From contig NC_018326.1 in the NCBI RefSeq assembly GCF_000234665.1, forward strand, positions 496,001-560,000: a stretch of 64,000 bases of DNA. Direction: 5' to 3'. Of the stretch, positions 9,819 through 20,023 are shown in pieces. The notes below the pieces were generated by a model. That model was not told where the DNA came from. It was given only the letters and a program-made list of their open reading frames with translations, and made no database searches. A program made the translations under genes and the position numbers. Position 1 is the stretch's first letter. Each line of letters starts with the position of its first letter. The stretch is from Leishmania mexicana MHOM/GT/2001/U1103 (taxonomy: Eukaryota > Euglenozoa > Kinetoplastea > Trypanosomatida > Trypanosomatidae).

Positions 9819-11375
9819 TATGTCTGCAATGCTCCGCTTCGTTGTGTGACTATCTGATGTGGGGAATCAGCTGTGGTGCTGGGGGAGGGGAGGGGGGGGG
9901 CAAAGAGAGGAGCGGGCCCTGTATGGCGGGTTACGTGACGGCAGCCGATTTGAGCCTTCTCCTGACCGGCGGTCGAGGTCAAGCTGGCGCACGCAAACGG
10001 AGCAGTGCACCGTGAGCACTGAGGACGTGGATGGACGCGTGAACGAGGCTTGGGTTTGTGTGCGCGCGTCCATCCGTTGTTTTGGCGTAGTGCCGCAGGG
10101 CGCCGGGGAGAGAGAGGGGCCCCCCTTTTCTCCTCGCCTTGTTTTTTTTTTCGATGGGGAGGACAGGCAAGTGCGATGGCTGTAACGAGGGAGGAACGGA
10201 GAGGCGGCGCTGGGGAAGGGCGCTCCCAGGCAGCAGCAGCAGCACCACCATCATGCGTCGTGAATCACCTGCATGAAGAGCATAAGGAGAAAAGGGAAAG
10301 GAGGCCTCGAGAGAGAGGGGGGGAAGGTGAGATGCCAGCGAGTGCACACGGGCCGTGCCTTCGACCCGTCTTACACACACATACACGCTCCCCCTTCTCT
10401 CTCCCTCACTGCAGAGCTGCCCGTCCTTGGCAACAAGACGGCGAGTCTCCCTTTCCTTTGCGCAGCAGTTCAGGCCTCTGCAACACATATGCGCGCCAAG
10501 CAGTGCACTGCTTTGGTTGACGTGCCAAGAATACCCAGTCCCTCCCCCCTCCCACCCCTGAAACCCCTCCCCGCAGCGGTGGTGCTCTTCTCGTCGCTGC
10601 ATGCAACGTGCGCGAGCACACTTATGCAACCGCGCAAGCCTGCGTGGGCGTGATTGGGATGGTAGAGTGGATGTGGTGGTGCGCGTGCACATGCGCGCAC
10701 ATTTTGCTTGCAGAACGGCATTCGATGGTCTGCAGGCCATGCCAAATCTCCGCTGGCCTGCGCACTTACATGAAAGCCTCGACGGTGCCCTACCCGTCCA
10801 TGTGCAGATTTCAGATCGCGTGTATGGGCGTGGGTGTCTGTCGGGTTATCCGTGAGGAGGGGGGAGCCGAGTACGGCAGCACAGCGGAGCGCAGTGAGCT
10901 GCCATCGGCGCGCGTCAGCATAGCAGAGAGAGAGGGCGGTCGGGCGCCAGAGACTCCCTCACACTCACAACAACTGACGCGAAACAGCACGAAAAAGACG
11001 TACGCATGTGCGGGGTGCACGCGCTTCTGGATTACATCATCAAACGACAGCGTAAGAGGAGAGGCGACACGTGCGATGACAGCCGTCTTTCGAGCTCAGG
11101 CATCGACGGTCGTACGACCCCGCGCCGTAAGCGTTCACACCCTTCTCCAATCTGTATAGGAGGCGCTGTGGCAACGTGCCTTGCAGGCGCTTCATCCACG
11201 GCTCTGCCCACTGGCAATCGGCAAGTTCAACGGAAGGAGCGAGAGAGGAAGTGCAGGAGCAACTCGGCGACGGTGCTGTGAAAGCTGGAGGCGAACGAAC
11301 GGAGGAGGAAAGCTGCAAAAGGTCCGTGTAAACAACCAGCGTTGCGCGTGTGCATGCATCTGGGTCTGTACGACA
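9819..11375. other. Spacer between 1085-residue gene and MORN5-like gene
   Basis: No gene seen. It is simple sequence with G-rich (about 9877-9900) and C-rich (about 10539-10575) patches on the + strand. It should contain the 5' leader of the 1085-residue gene and the 3' untranslated region of the MORN5-like gene. Confidence 0.6.
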
Positions 11376-12617
11376 TCACGGCGCCGCCACGATTTGCACA
11401 AGCGCTCTGTTCACGTCCTCTACATCCAAAACCCGGCACACTGCCAAGTTTAGCGCCGGCTGTGGGGCTGCTGGTGCCGTCACCAATGCCGCTACAGCGA
11501 CCCCGTCCTCCTCTGCAACCCCATCTTTGGCGCCACCCGCATCCGTCTCCGTATCTTCGAGTCGGCCGTCCGCACGCAGTCCTTCGGTGGGCACGGCCAT
11601 CGCAAACTGGAGGGCAATTGCAGACTCGATTAGCTCGAGCGGCGCTTCCGAGCTCGCATCAACGTCCTCGCCGTCTCCAACAACTGTGTTACGGCGGCTG
11701 GAGCAGGCAGGTGGTGACCCGGCTTGTTCCTGCTTATGTTGTTGCAGGTGGGAGGCAGCCTGCCTCTCGTCGGCGGCCGCGGCGGCCTCAGCCCAGCGCG
11801 TGACTCGAGGGTCGTCGATGCTCGTGAGCTGTCCCTTCGCAAACGCCGGCGCCGTGCGCGCGTGCACAAAGGCACGCGGAAGCACCATGGGCAAGCCCTC
11901 ACCCGTGCCGTCCGCGCTCGTGGCAGGAGCCTCGACGGTGCTCTCCTTCTTTGCCATGGCGTCTTTGCGGATGTGCAGCAGCCGTGCCCCGCCAAGGAGC
12001 GCTTCGTGCGGCAGCACCGGTGCCACATTCTGCAGGTACTCCTCCCACAGGCGGCGGTCGCTGCCGTGGCAGTAGGTCCACAACGTCCCGCGCTTCCTCT
12101 GCGCGTAGGCCGACATGTCCTCTGTGCCACTGCTGCCGTACACGAGCCCATCCTGGAATACGTAGTGGCCCTCCACTTGCCGCCCGTGCTCCCACACGCC
12201 TCGGTACTGGCCGCCGCCGCCACCACCGCTGCTGCCCACAAGGGCCGCAAAGTCCTGCGCTGCCCCCAGGCTCTCGCCTGCACCCACAGTGGATACGGTG
12301 GAAGTCTGATCTGGGTTCAAGAAAGACTGCAACGCATGGTCTTCGACGCCGTCGGCACTGCCTCTGTCGCCCCTGGCCTGAGGAGGAGGAAGATGGCGAA
12401 GCGACGCTGTATTCGCGCGGGCGGATAAGCCGCCGTTGCCCCCCTCATCACTGCCGGGTGGATTCCGGAAGAAAACGACGCCGTGACCGTGAAACTGCCC
12501 ATCCTGCATTCCGCCGAGGTACACGTCGCCATTCGGGAAGGTGTAGCGGCCGAGACCGTCGAAGCGGCGGCCGTCCGTGCTGTACTGACCGAGGTAGCCA
12601 CAGTGGATAAACTCCAT
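11376..12617 (-). CDS. MORN5-like protein
   Basis: A 413-residue MORN-repeat protein. MORN units are at 8-29 (YLGQY to RYTFPNG), 31-50 (DVYLGGMQDGQFHGHGVVFF), 138-158 (QYRGVWEHG, then HYVFQDGLVY). These are followed by a WTYCHGSDRRLWEEY block at 180-194 and a VLPHEALLG block. The order (two MORN units, an x-W-E-x-G unit, a YxFxDGLxY strand, then an aromatic DRR segment) matches the small ciliary protein MORN5. MORN5 is about 160 residues in animals; here a Gly/Ser/Ala-rich insert (51-135) and a long C-terminal tail lengthen it. The start at 12617 lies 19 nt below a strong pyrimidine-tract/AG acceptor, excluding the longer upstream frame. MORN5 homologues are linked to cilia and flagella; a flagellar role here is inference. 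Confidence 0.85.
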   Translation of the reverse strand: MEFIHCGYLGQYSTDGRRFDGLGRYTFPNGDVYLGGMQDGQFHGHGVVFFRNPPGSDEGGNGGLSARANTASLRHLPPPQARGDRGSADGVEDHALQSFLNPDQTSTVSTVGAGESLGAAQDFAALVGSSGGGGGGQYRGVWEHGRQVEGHYVFQDGLVYGSSGTEDMSAYAQRKRGTLWTYCHGSDRRLWEEYLQNVAPVLPHEALLGGARLLHIRKDAMAKKESTVEAPATSADGTGEGLPMVLPRAFVHARTAPAFAKGQLTSIDDPRVTRWAEAAAAADERQAASHLQQHKQEQAGSPPACSSRRNTVVGDGEDVDASSEAPLELIESAIALQFAMAVPTEGLRADGRLEDTETDAGGAKDGVAEEDGVAVAALVTAPAAPQPALNLAVCRVLDVEDVNRALVQIVAAP

Positions 12618-13992
12618 CGGCGAGATGTGGTCGTTGCTGGAGTTTGAAGGGAAGAAGGGAGGGCAAACGACAGTGAGAGTGGTGAAAAGGGGGCCCCGAC
12701 AGGGGGTGGGCGTGCTGGGTGTCAAGCAAGTCGATGAGAGCGCGCAGAAGCGGAAACGGTGAAGAAAGGTAAGGCGGCAGTGGGCAGAGATCGAGTCACG
12801 GGAGAGAGGCGGGGATGGGGACGTGAGAAACACAGTCGCGTACATGGAAGACGGACGACACGGTTGAAGGCAACATCGGTAAAGAGAGGGAGAGCACGGG
12901 CGGGCAACGTTGCGCAACGCGCACGCATGTATCGGCATGAAAGCACGGGTGCGCGTTGCGCGACAGCATACACTGCCTTGTGTGCGGCGTGTGCATGTAT
13001 CCCCTTCCCTCTTCCCCATCGTGTGCACGACGTGGGACACACACACATACACACACACGCGCACGCCGCGCACGATGGGCTATGACCCACCCCGCTGATT
13101 GGCACCGCTGGCGTTTGGCGAAGAAAGAACGAAGACAAGGGGGGAGACGAGGGACTAAGTGAGCCCGTGCCGCTCCACTGTCCGCGCCGGTCTCGACCAG
13201 CTGCGCGCAGACACATATGTACATACAGATACGCGCGTGCAAACACACTCGACTCGCAGGAGAGGGGGTGATGGGAGGGGGGAGGGGGGGAAGAAGAAGA
13301 GATCAAAACGAAAAAATGTTGGTGGTACCACGGACTGAAGAGCAAGCCCCGATCATGTAGATCGGCGCACACACACACACTCACCAATCACGTACATGTG
13401 CCACACGCGCCGTGTGGCGCCACGGCTGAGAGCACTCTGTGCGAGCAAGTGGGAGGAAGAAGACCAATTCACCGCATCCCGACAGCGAACCAAAGGAGAG
13501 GATGACGACTCACCACCACCAACACCAGCAGCAACACCCCTCTCCCGAGTCTGTGCGCGTGCGATGTGGGTGCACGAGATGCCGTCGTCCCCACCACGCC
13601 TCATTTTGCGTCCTCACAGATTTGGGCAAGCAGCGGCAGCAGCACGCAGCGGCTCGGAACGCAACGGGAAAGGTTTTTCTTAAGGGCGCAAGAGGTCTGG
13701 TCACACGCACGCGTAACACGATATGCCTCCACACTGCCCCCCTCCCCCTGCCTCGGTTCGACTCACATCACCCCCCTCTATCCCTCGGTTGCCACTTTAC
13801 TAGTCTGTGCACCACCGTGTGGGAGGTGTGGGAGGTGTGGGGAGTGTGTGGGAGGAGCAGCAGCAGTGTGGACGAAAAAGCAAAGGAAACGGAGGCACAG
13901 TGAAGGGACTAGGGGGGAGGGGAGGCGTATGAACTCCTGTAATGGCCGTTCGTGCTCGCCGCCCTGGCCCCTCGCTAGGGCGGGTGGAAGCT
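12618..13992. other. Spacer between MORN5-like gene and RIIa/AK8-like gene
   Basis: No gene seen. It has CA-rich microsatellites at about 13037-13066 and 13367-13382 and a GTGGGAG-type tandem at about 13814-13855. Reading frames across it encode only cysteine/valine/histidine-rich simple sequence. Confidence 0.6.
12637..12672 (-). promoter_or_regulatory. Candidate spliced-leader acceptor for MORN5-like mRNA
   Basis: On the coding strand a pyrimidine tract (TTTGCCCTCCCTTCTTCCCTT) is followed by the first AG at 12638-12637 (ACTCCAG), giving a predicted 19-nt genomic 5' leader. This arrangement is standard for trypanosomatid trans-splicing. It supports the start at 12617. Confidence 0.5.
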
Positions 13993-15273
13993 CTAACGCA
14001 AGTGGCGTGCAATCTGCTCCGCCAGCGACTCCACAGCCACCCTCGCCGCCGCACCTAGCTCGGCATCGTTCGGCGATGCCTCCTGCGCCACAGCGCGGCA
14101 GACACTGGCCGGCACCGACAGCGCTGTCAGCTTCTTCTTGGCGGCGTAGTACTCTAAGAGCGCTGCGTGCGCGCTTGAGTCGCGCCGGGATGCGAACTGC
14201 AAGAGCGCTGATGGAGCGCCGCATGAGGAGGAGTCACAGCCGTTCTTGCCTGCGCTGCTCTCCTCTGCCGTGCCTTTCTCGTCCATCGACACGGAGAAGA
14301 CCGCGACTGGAGAGCCTAGAAGCCCCTCCACCGCCAGACCATCCGCGATGGTGTAGGGCCACCGTTCGCCGACAATCACAACTGGTGTCCGCGGCGCTGC
14401 CGCTGATGCATATGCCGCTCCCGGGGCGGATTGCGCAGCAGCAGTGTCGCCACCACCTGCAAGCAATCCGGTACCCACCACGGGTGCTCCGGTCCTGCTC
14501 GCTACGTCCTGTTCGAGCTGTTGGAGCAACTTCTGCTGCTGTTGCTGCTGCAGAGGCCGATGAAGTTGGCGCGCGACCGCATCCGGTTCAGGCAGCAGCG
14601 CAGGCATCGAAGAATGCACAAGCCCGCCAATACCACGAGCAACGGACTGCGCTGCCGCCGCCACAATAGCGGAAAAGGCCGCCGCCTGCGCTGACGGAAC
14701 TGTGGATGAGAGCAACGCTTCCGTCGGCGGCTGCTCGGCAGGCTGCAGCTGCGGTGGGAGCGGCAAGGACGAAACTGAGCCCTCACGTGGCTCACGCGCT
14801 GCTAGGCCACCTTCGACAAGCACAACGATGTATGGGTGTGCCGAATGCCACGTTGACTTCGCATCCTTCTTGCCTTTCAAGAAGGCACGGAGAGCGGCGA
14901 TGGTCGGCTGGGGAGACAACTTCTCTAAGAGCTCACCCGCGTGGTATGCGTAGGCTTGCCCACCAGTGCGCTTGTAAAGTTCGCCGTATACCTGTGCCGA
15001 AGACGGCACCTCGAAGGCAGTTTCAGGAGTGCCGGAAGCAGCAACGCCTTTCAGAGCTGGATGCGTTTCTACTGGCGCCGACGCCGCTTCGGCGCGAAGG
15101 AGCTCAACCACAAACTCATCCAGCAATTCGCGGATGCGATGCGTCGTACACCAACGCTCCATTACGGCCTGCTCAGGTTGTATGCCGACCCCTATTCCCT
15201 TCCACGCGTCTGTCACGGTGGTGTTCCGTGCAGTGAAGCTTCTGCGAAGGAGCTCGGCGATCCAAGCCGTCAA
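13993..15273 (-). CDS. Hypothetical protein with RIIa/AK8-like dimerization helix
   Basis: A 426-residue protein. Residues 38-61 (MERWCTTHRIRELLDEFVVELLRA) resemble the N-terminal helix pair of AK8 and other RIIa-type dimerization/docking modules, where a short aromatic/His turn precedes an amphipathic ExLxxxxxxxLL helix. A second helical block follows (YGELYKRTGG, then LLEKLSPQPTIAALRAFLKG, about residues 94-135) and then HPYIVVLVEGG. The middle is Pro/Gln/Ala-rich. The C-terminal third has a hydrophobic strand (TPVVIVGERWPYTIADG) and a terminal helix. RIIa-type modules recruit proteins to axonemal or AKAP scaffolds. The match is short, so the family call is tentative and the start could be internal (the Met at residue 38). 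Confidence 0.75.
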   Translation of the reverse strand: MTAWIAELLRRSFTARNTTVTDAWKGIGVGIQPEQAVMERWCTTHRIRELLDEFVVELLRAEAASAPVETHPALKGVAASGTPETAFEVPSSAQVYGELYKRTGGQAYAYHAGELLEKLSPQPTIAALRAFLKGKKDAKSTWHSAHPYIVVLVEGGLAAREPREGSVSSLPLPPQLQPAEQPPTEALLSSTVPSAQAAAFSAIVAAAAQSVARGIGGLVHSSMPALLPEPDAVARQLHRPLQQQQQQKLLQQLEQDVASRTGAPVVGTGLLAGGGDTAAAQSAPGAAYASAAAPRTPVVIVGERWPYTIADGLAVEGLLGSPVAVFSVSMDEKGTAEESSAGKNGCDSSSCGAPSALLQFASRRDSSAHAALLEYYAAKKKLTALSVPASVCRAVAQEASPNDAELGAAARVAVESLAEQIARHLR

Positions 15274-17215
15274 CGTGTGTCTCTTGTCAGCGCTTTTTTT
15301 TAGTGCGTGTACGTGACGGGGTGAACAGGCGATTGTGCGTCTCCGTGGTCAGCACCGGAGGTAATCCCAACGTGTATGTGAGTAAGTCGGCGTGTCTGTC
15401 TCCGTGTAGCCCATGCTTCTGATGCAAGAGCAAGGGCACGACAGAGAGAGACCCCCCCCGAATGAAAAATAACAATGCATGTAGCGGACAGGTGACCAAC
15501 CCCGGGCGGTACCGCGGGCGACAACCGTGAACGCCAACACCCACATATACCCCCCACATGCACACGGGCGTGCACGCGTAAGCAGAAAGGGAGCATGAAC
15601 GCAGCGAAGAGAGGAACACGCAGGAGTAGAAGACATGGAGAGAAGCGAAGGAGGGGGGACGGGGACGGCGCAAATGAAAGTCAGCAGCACCGCTGGCATG
15701 CGCGCGACGCAGCACCACGAACTCTAACCGGTACGATATACACGTTCACGTCCAGAACCACGTACAGTCCCGCTGTACACGTACAGGGGCCGAGAGGCAC
15801 TTGCGCACTGACAAGAACGCGTGTGTGCATGTACGGCGAGAGACCCGGACGCACCCGCCGAAAGAGCCCCTCAGCAATGCCCCGGTGACCCGCAAGACAC
15901 GCGTGCCCCCCCACACAGGCATCAACCGAAGACTACCCCTCGAGGGCAAGACCCGACAGAAAACACGTCGCACCTGCTTCTATGCTTCGACGCAACGCAG
16001 CTTCCATGTCAAGTTTCTCCTGCTTTCGGATGGCTATTCATCCACCACCGACAACGTCAGCGCCTTTGTTCCGTTTGGGGGGCGACGAGCTCTCTATGGC
16101 GTGCGTGTCTATGCGCGCTCTCAAGGTCTCTTCCCCCTCTCCAGCGAATGCCGGGGCCTTCCTCACGCACCGCAGCACGCACACACGCACACATATATAT
16201 ACCCACAAACCCAGCGAGACGGTAATAACGAACGTAAAGCCGACACATTCGATTCTTCTCTCCACACGCCTCTCTCCCTCTACCCCCGCACGGCCACGGC
16301 CCCGCCACAGACACCATCGCGTGGTGCAAAGCAGCCGCACACACACGCACACACGAGCACTGCAGCAGATGCGCCGACGCAGCCACCGCACCGCGCGCAT
16401 CGCCCCACAGCCGCTCCCCCCACCAGGAGACAGCCATGGCCGAGGAGGAGGAGGAGGGGGATACGCTCGAGTCACGCTGACACCCTGCCCCTCACATGCG
16501 CCGCGCAAGCGTGCTCGCGGTCGCGGGCGTCGCCGACGCAACACCGTCCAGGACGTCGCCGCCGACATCGCCAGTGATGCATTCCCCTCGCCTCCCCCAC
16601 GGCACGGGTGCCTGGCCCTGTCCCCACCGTACGCGGGGCCGGCAGCGGCAGGGATAAGGGGGGCTGCGTGGCCTCCGCACACAGAGTGGGAGGGGTGCTG
16701 GACCCTGTGGTGCCGCGCGCTGAGGCGTGCGTCCGGCCGTCGTCAGGGAGGGTGAAGTAAAACACGAATAAAGCGGGAGGGCGCATGCGTGGATGCGTGC
16801 GCGTGGACAGAGAGAGGGAGACCACACACACACATACCATCACACTCACGCGCGTGTTCGGCAAGTAGAAAACACAGCCAAGGCCACCCGCGCGTACCCC
16901 CGAAAGCATTCACGTCGGGGTTATGCGGCGGTGGCGCAGGGAACAGACTTCAGAGAAACGAGAAAAGAGAGGAAGAAAGGACTAAAAATATGCAGAAGCG
17001 GCGTCCGCCCCTACATCTATGGAAGGTGTGAGTGAGCGCGTGCGCGAGGAGTGTGTGGTTTGTGGTGTGTGACGAAGTGTGAAAGGGGAAAGGGGCCTGC
17101 GTATGGCAGTCACACCCACACGTACGCTGCCCGCACCGCATGCGTCATTGCGTCGCGCTCACAAAACGCGCAGCATCGGATAATCCGGCGGAGAGTGGTC
17201 AGGCAGCGCTCCTGT
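15274..17215. other. Spacer between RIIa/AK8-like gene and RNR2
   Basis: Mainly the 3' untranslated region of RNR2 (high-coordinate side) and the leader of the downstream gene. No gene seen. It contains interspersed repeat copy B (16254-16797) and a short TA run at about 16193-16202. Confidence 0.65.
16254..16797. repeat. Interspersed repeat, copy B (SIDER2/RAG-like)
   Basis: A 544-bp direct copy of 3484-4027, collinear without indels and with only two mismatches seen by eye. It lies in the probable RNR2 3' untranslated region. Similarity to copies A and C stops at GGATGCG (16791-16797). It therefore lacks the 58-bp WD40-tail extension shared by A and C, which suggests 16797 is close to the true element edge. 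Confidence 0.85.
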
Positions 17216-18394
17216 CTAGAAGTCCTCCGAGAGGGAAAACTTCTTCGACGTGCCCTCCGTGCTCATCACGCCGGCCTTCTGGTACTCACCCACCTTCTTC
17301 TCAAAGAAGTTCGTCTTGCCCTGCAGCGAGATCATCTCCATGAAGTCGAACGGCTGCGTCGAGTTGTAGTGCTTCTCCTCGCCGAGCGATACAAGCAGCC
17401 GGTCTGCGACGAACTCGATGTACTGCGCCATGAGCTCTGCGTTCATGCCAATCAGCCGCACCGGCAGCGCGTCACAGATGAACTCTCGCTCGATGTTCAC
17501 CGCATCCACAATGATCTCCAGCACGCGCTCGCGCGGCAGTTTGTGCTTGATGTGCGAGTTGTACAGCAGGCATGCGAAGTCCGTGTGTAGACCCTCGTCG
17601 CGCGAGATGAGCTCGTTGCTGAACGTCAGCCCCGGCATCAGACCGCGCTTCTTCAGCCAGAACAGCGCGCAGAACGACCCGGAAAAGAAAATGCCTTCCA
17701 CCGCAGCGAAGCCTATCAGCCGCTCCTGAAAGCTCGCGCTGCTCCCGATCCACCGCACGGCCCACTCCGCCTTCCTCTGGATGCACGGGATCGTCTGTAT
17801 CGCGTGCAGCAGCCGCAGCTTCTCCTCGCTGTCCGTGATGTACGTGTCCAGCAGCACAGAGTACGTCTCCGAGTGGATGTTCTCCATCATCAGCTGGAAC
17901 CCGTAGAACGCGCGCGCCTCTGGCACCTTCACGTCGCTCATGAAGCGCTGCGCAAGATTCTCGACGACTATGCCGTCGCTGCCGGCGAAGAAGGCAAGCA
18001 CGTGCTTGATGAAGTGCCGCTCCCCGTCGTTCAGCGCCGCCCAGTCCTTCATGTCGTTGCCCAGGTCGATCTCCTCCACCGTCCAGATGCAGCTCTCCTG
18101 CTCCTTGTACTTGCGCCAGATGTCATGGTACTGGATTGGGAAGAGGACGTAGCGGAACGGGTTCTCCTGCTGCAGCGGCTCCTCCTCGGCGTTCGTCCCC
18201 TCAGCAACCTTGTCCACCGGCAGCACCTCGGCGCCAGGCGCAACTGGTTTCATGACGAGATCCTCTGCGGCCGACGGGCTTGACACGTCGGCCGCCTCGC
18301 TGGACGGCCGCGCAACATCCGTCTCCGCCTCCTCCTTCCGCGCACGCTTCGCAGGCGCAGCACACACATCCATCGCCTTCGGCTCGCCAGACAT
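17216..18394 (-). CDS. RNR2: Ribonucleoside-diphosphate reductase small chain (class Ia R2)
   Basis: Supplies the tyrosyl radical to the R1 subunit for reduction of ribonucleotides to deoxyribonucleotides in the cytosol. It is 392 residues, the usual eukaryotic length. The di-iron ligands are all present: D140 (FFAGSDG), E171 and H174 (ENIHSETY), E233 (AVEGIFF), E267 and H270 (RDEGLH). The radical tyrosine is Y178, four residues after H174. Signature blocks [38 protein letters not shown] and VGEYQKAGV are intact. The C-terminal FSLSEDF is the peptide that docks on R1. The N-terminal 75 residues are acidic, low-complexity and variable. The start at 18394 ([10 protein letters not shown]) is chosen over an upstream Met whose extra 17 residues read as leader. 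The gene is complete and apparently functional. Confidence 0.97.
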   Translation of the reverse strand: MSGEPKAMDVCAAPAKRARKEEAETDVARPSSEAADVSSPSAAEDLVMKPVAPGAEVLPVDKVAEGTNAEEEPLQQENPFRYVLFPIQYHDIWRKYKEQESCIWTVEEIDLGNDMKDWAALNDGERHFIKHVLAFFAGSDGIVVENLAQRFMSDVKVPEARAFYGFQLMMENIHSETYSVLLDTYITDSEEKLRLLHAIQTIPCIQRKAEWAVRWIGSSASFQERLIGFAAVEGIFFSGSFCALFWLKKRGLMPGLTFSNELISRDEGLHTDFACLLYNSHIKHKLPRERVLEIIVDAVNIEREFICDALPVRLIGMNAELMAQYIEFVADRLLVSLGEEKHYNSTQPFDFMEMISLQGKTNFFEKKVGEYQKAGVMSTEGTSKKFSLSEDF

Positions 18395-18571
18395 CTCTCG
18401 CTCGAGATCGGGCACGGGGGGTGGTGGATGATTGGTTAGGTACACCTGCAGGAGTGAGTGCCTTGCTCTCTATGGTGGTGATGGCTTGTGTATACGGGCG
18501 TGTGATGGTGATGTGCTGCCTCTATGGATGTGAGCGCGCACGCATAACCTGTGGTAGAATGGTTTGTATGT

Positions 18572-18596
18572 CTGTGGAGGGGGAGGGAGGGGCTCG
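18572..18596 (-). promoter_or_regulatory. Candidate spliced-leader acceptor for RNR2
   Basis: On the coding strand the tract CCCCTCCCTCCCCCTCCACAG ends in AG at 18573-18572, predicting a 177-nt 5' leader. Another pyrimidine tract (TTCCTTTCCTTTCCTC) lies about 110 nt further upstream, so the used site is not certain. Confidence 0.4.
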
Positions 18597-19624
18597 TGTT
18601 AGTGAGGAAGGCAAGTTGACGGTGATGTCAGCTGTCGCGGATCAAGGACAGACACAAGCGCCGCGGTAGACGAGGAAAGGAAAGGAATTGAGTAGCCGCG
18701 AAGAAGAAACAGTCTTGAAGTGGGCAAAGGTCGATACAGACAACGTGAAGGTTGTGCGCCTCCGCTGATGTGATGATGACAGCGACCTATCTGAACGTCA
18801 TCGTGACGCGGCCCAGCATCGCGCCTAATCCCAGAGAGGCGATCTAATGGGGAGAAGCGCGCTGCTGAGCCGCTGCAAGACTCCCGCAGGTGGTCGTCGT
18901 CGTCTTGTTGCCACTGCGTCCCCTCGCTTCTCACACGAAGTCATGGCCATACGTACCTCTTTGCTGTGACCATTACCCACCGTCGGGCGAGGAGGCGTGC
19001 GCGCGCGCCAGAGATCGAGTTTTTTTGCCCTTTTGGGGGCACCGCCCTCAGTCTGCCCCCCCCCTCCCGCAGCCGCCACCGCCGCCGCCGCCCTTCTCCT
19101 TCGATCTGTTCGGTGGATTACTCTCGAGACACGCATGCATGCCTTGCCGTGCCGCTGAGCGCCAGCAGTGAACCACATATAAACCATCTCGCTCATCGGC
19201 AAGCATGCAGACACGTCGTTGGCGGCATCCCCCGGCGAGGGGCATCAATAAAGCGGTACCACAGTCCGACGACCACGCGACCCAGTGACGTGCTGAAGAA
19301 GGAACGCACGCGAGAGAAGAGGAGGGACGGGGGGTTGGGGGTTGGGGGGACACGAGAGGAGCCCAAAGAGCAGAAGACGAATCAGCATGACGAAACGAGC
19401 ACGCATGCACGCGGGCCGCATGTGGGCATCCCAGCTTCATTGGCAAGGTGCCCGCCGCAGCCGCAGCCGCAGCCCCCCCCCCTCCCCCCACCCCATCACC
19501 AGTCGCCCGCACCAAGATGCGCGTACTGCCCATACTCTCGCTGGTGTCTTGCAGCATTGAGATGCGAGCGAGCGAGGGAAGACAGAGGAGGAGTATGTAG
19601 GCTCGACAGCACACTGGCGACGCA

Positions 19625-19663
19625 CACCCGTGCATCTCTCGTACCCCGAGAGATGCACGGGTG
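19625..19663. repeat. Perfect 17-bp inverted repeat (hairpin)
   Basis: The left arm CACCCGTGCATCTCTCG (19625-19641) and right arm CGAGAGATGCACGGGTG (19647-19663) are exact reverse complements separated by 5 nt (TACCC). The pairing does not extend beyond these arms. It is transcribed within the predicted 3' untranslated region of the ATG8-like mRNA, or in the RNR2 upstream spacer. No U-rich terminator-like tail follows. Confidence 0.9.
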
Positions 19664-20023
19664 CAAGGCGGACGTGTGCGGTGACAGCCGTGCGAGGGCA
19701 TGACATGGCAAGGAGGGAGCAAGTGAACGCCAGCGGGTACAACATCCGAATGCAGCACACACACACATGCACGCACGCACGCCTAAAGAAAAACGAAGCG
19801 GAGGCACTCTTCTCGCGTTGCCTCGCCGGAGACACGCAAAATTAGGTGGCGAGACAACGCACCAGAGAGAACAGCCAACAGACACCCCACCACACCACAC
19901 ACAGGGCGCGTGTGCTTGCACCCGCAGGCCCCCCCCCGCCTCCCCCTAACGTGGCTGTCATCACCGCTGCAGCCGTCACCTCACGGTATTCGCGGTTGCC
20001 TCTTCAGCGGCAGAGCGCACGTC

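Larger units (their letters stand above)
18395..20023. other. Spacer between RNR2 and ATG8-like gene
   Basis: No gene seen. It contains the RNR2 leader and the 3' untranslated region of the ATG8-like mRNA. A perfect 17-bp hairpin lies at 19625-19663. C-rich simple sequence occurs at about 19057-19098 and 19470-19495. Confidence 0.65.

Noticed and set aside
11376..13073. Longer 565-codon form of the MORN5-like gene
   Set aside because: The extension reads leader and CA-repeat sequence upstream of a strong splice acceptor. The MORN core begins at the chosen Met.
13566..14669. Plus-strand 367-codon open frame
   Set aside because: Arg/Pro/Ser-rich antisense of the RIIa/AK8-like gene and spacer, without motifs.
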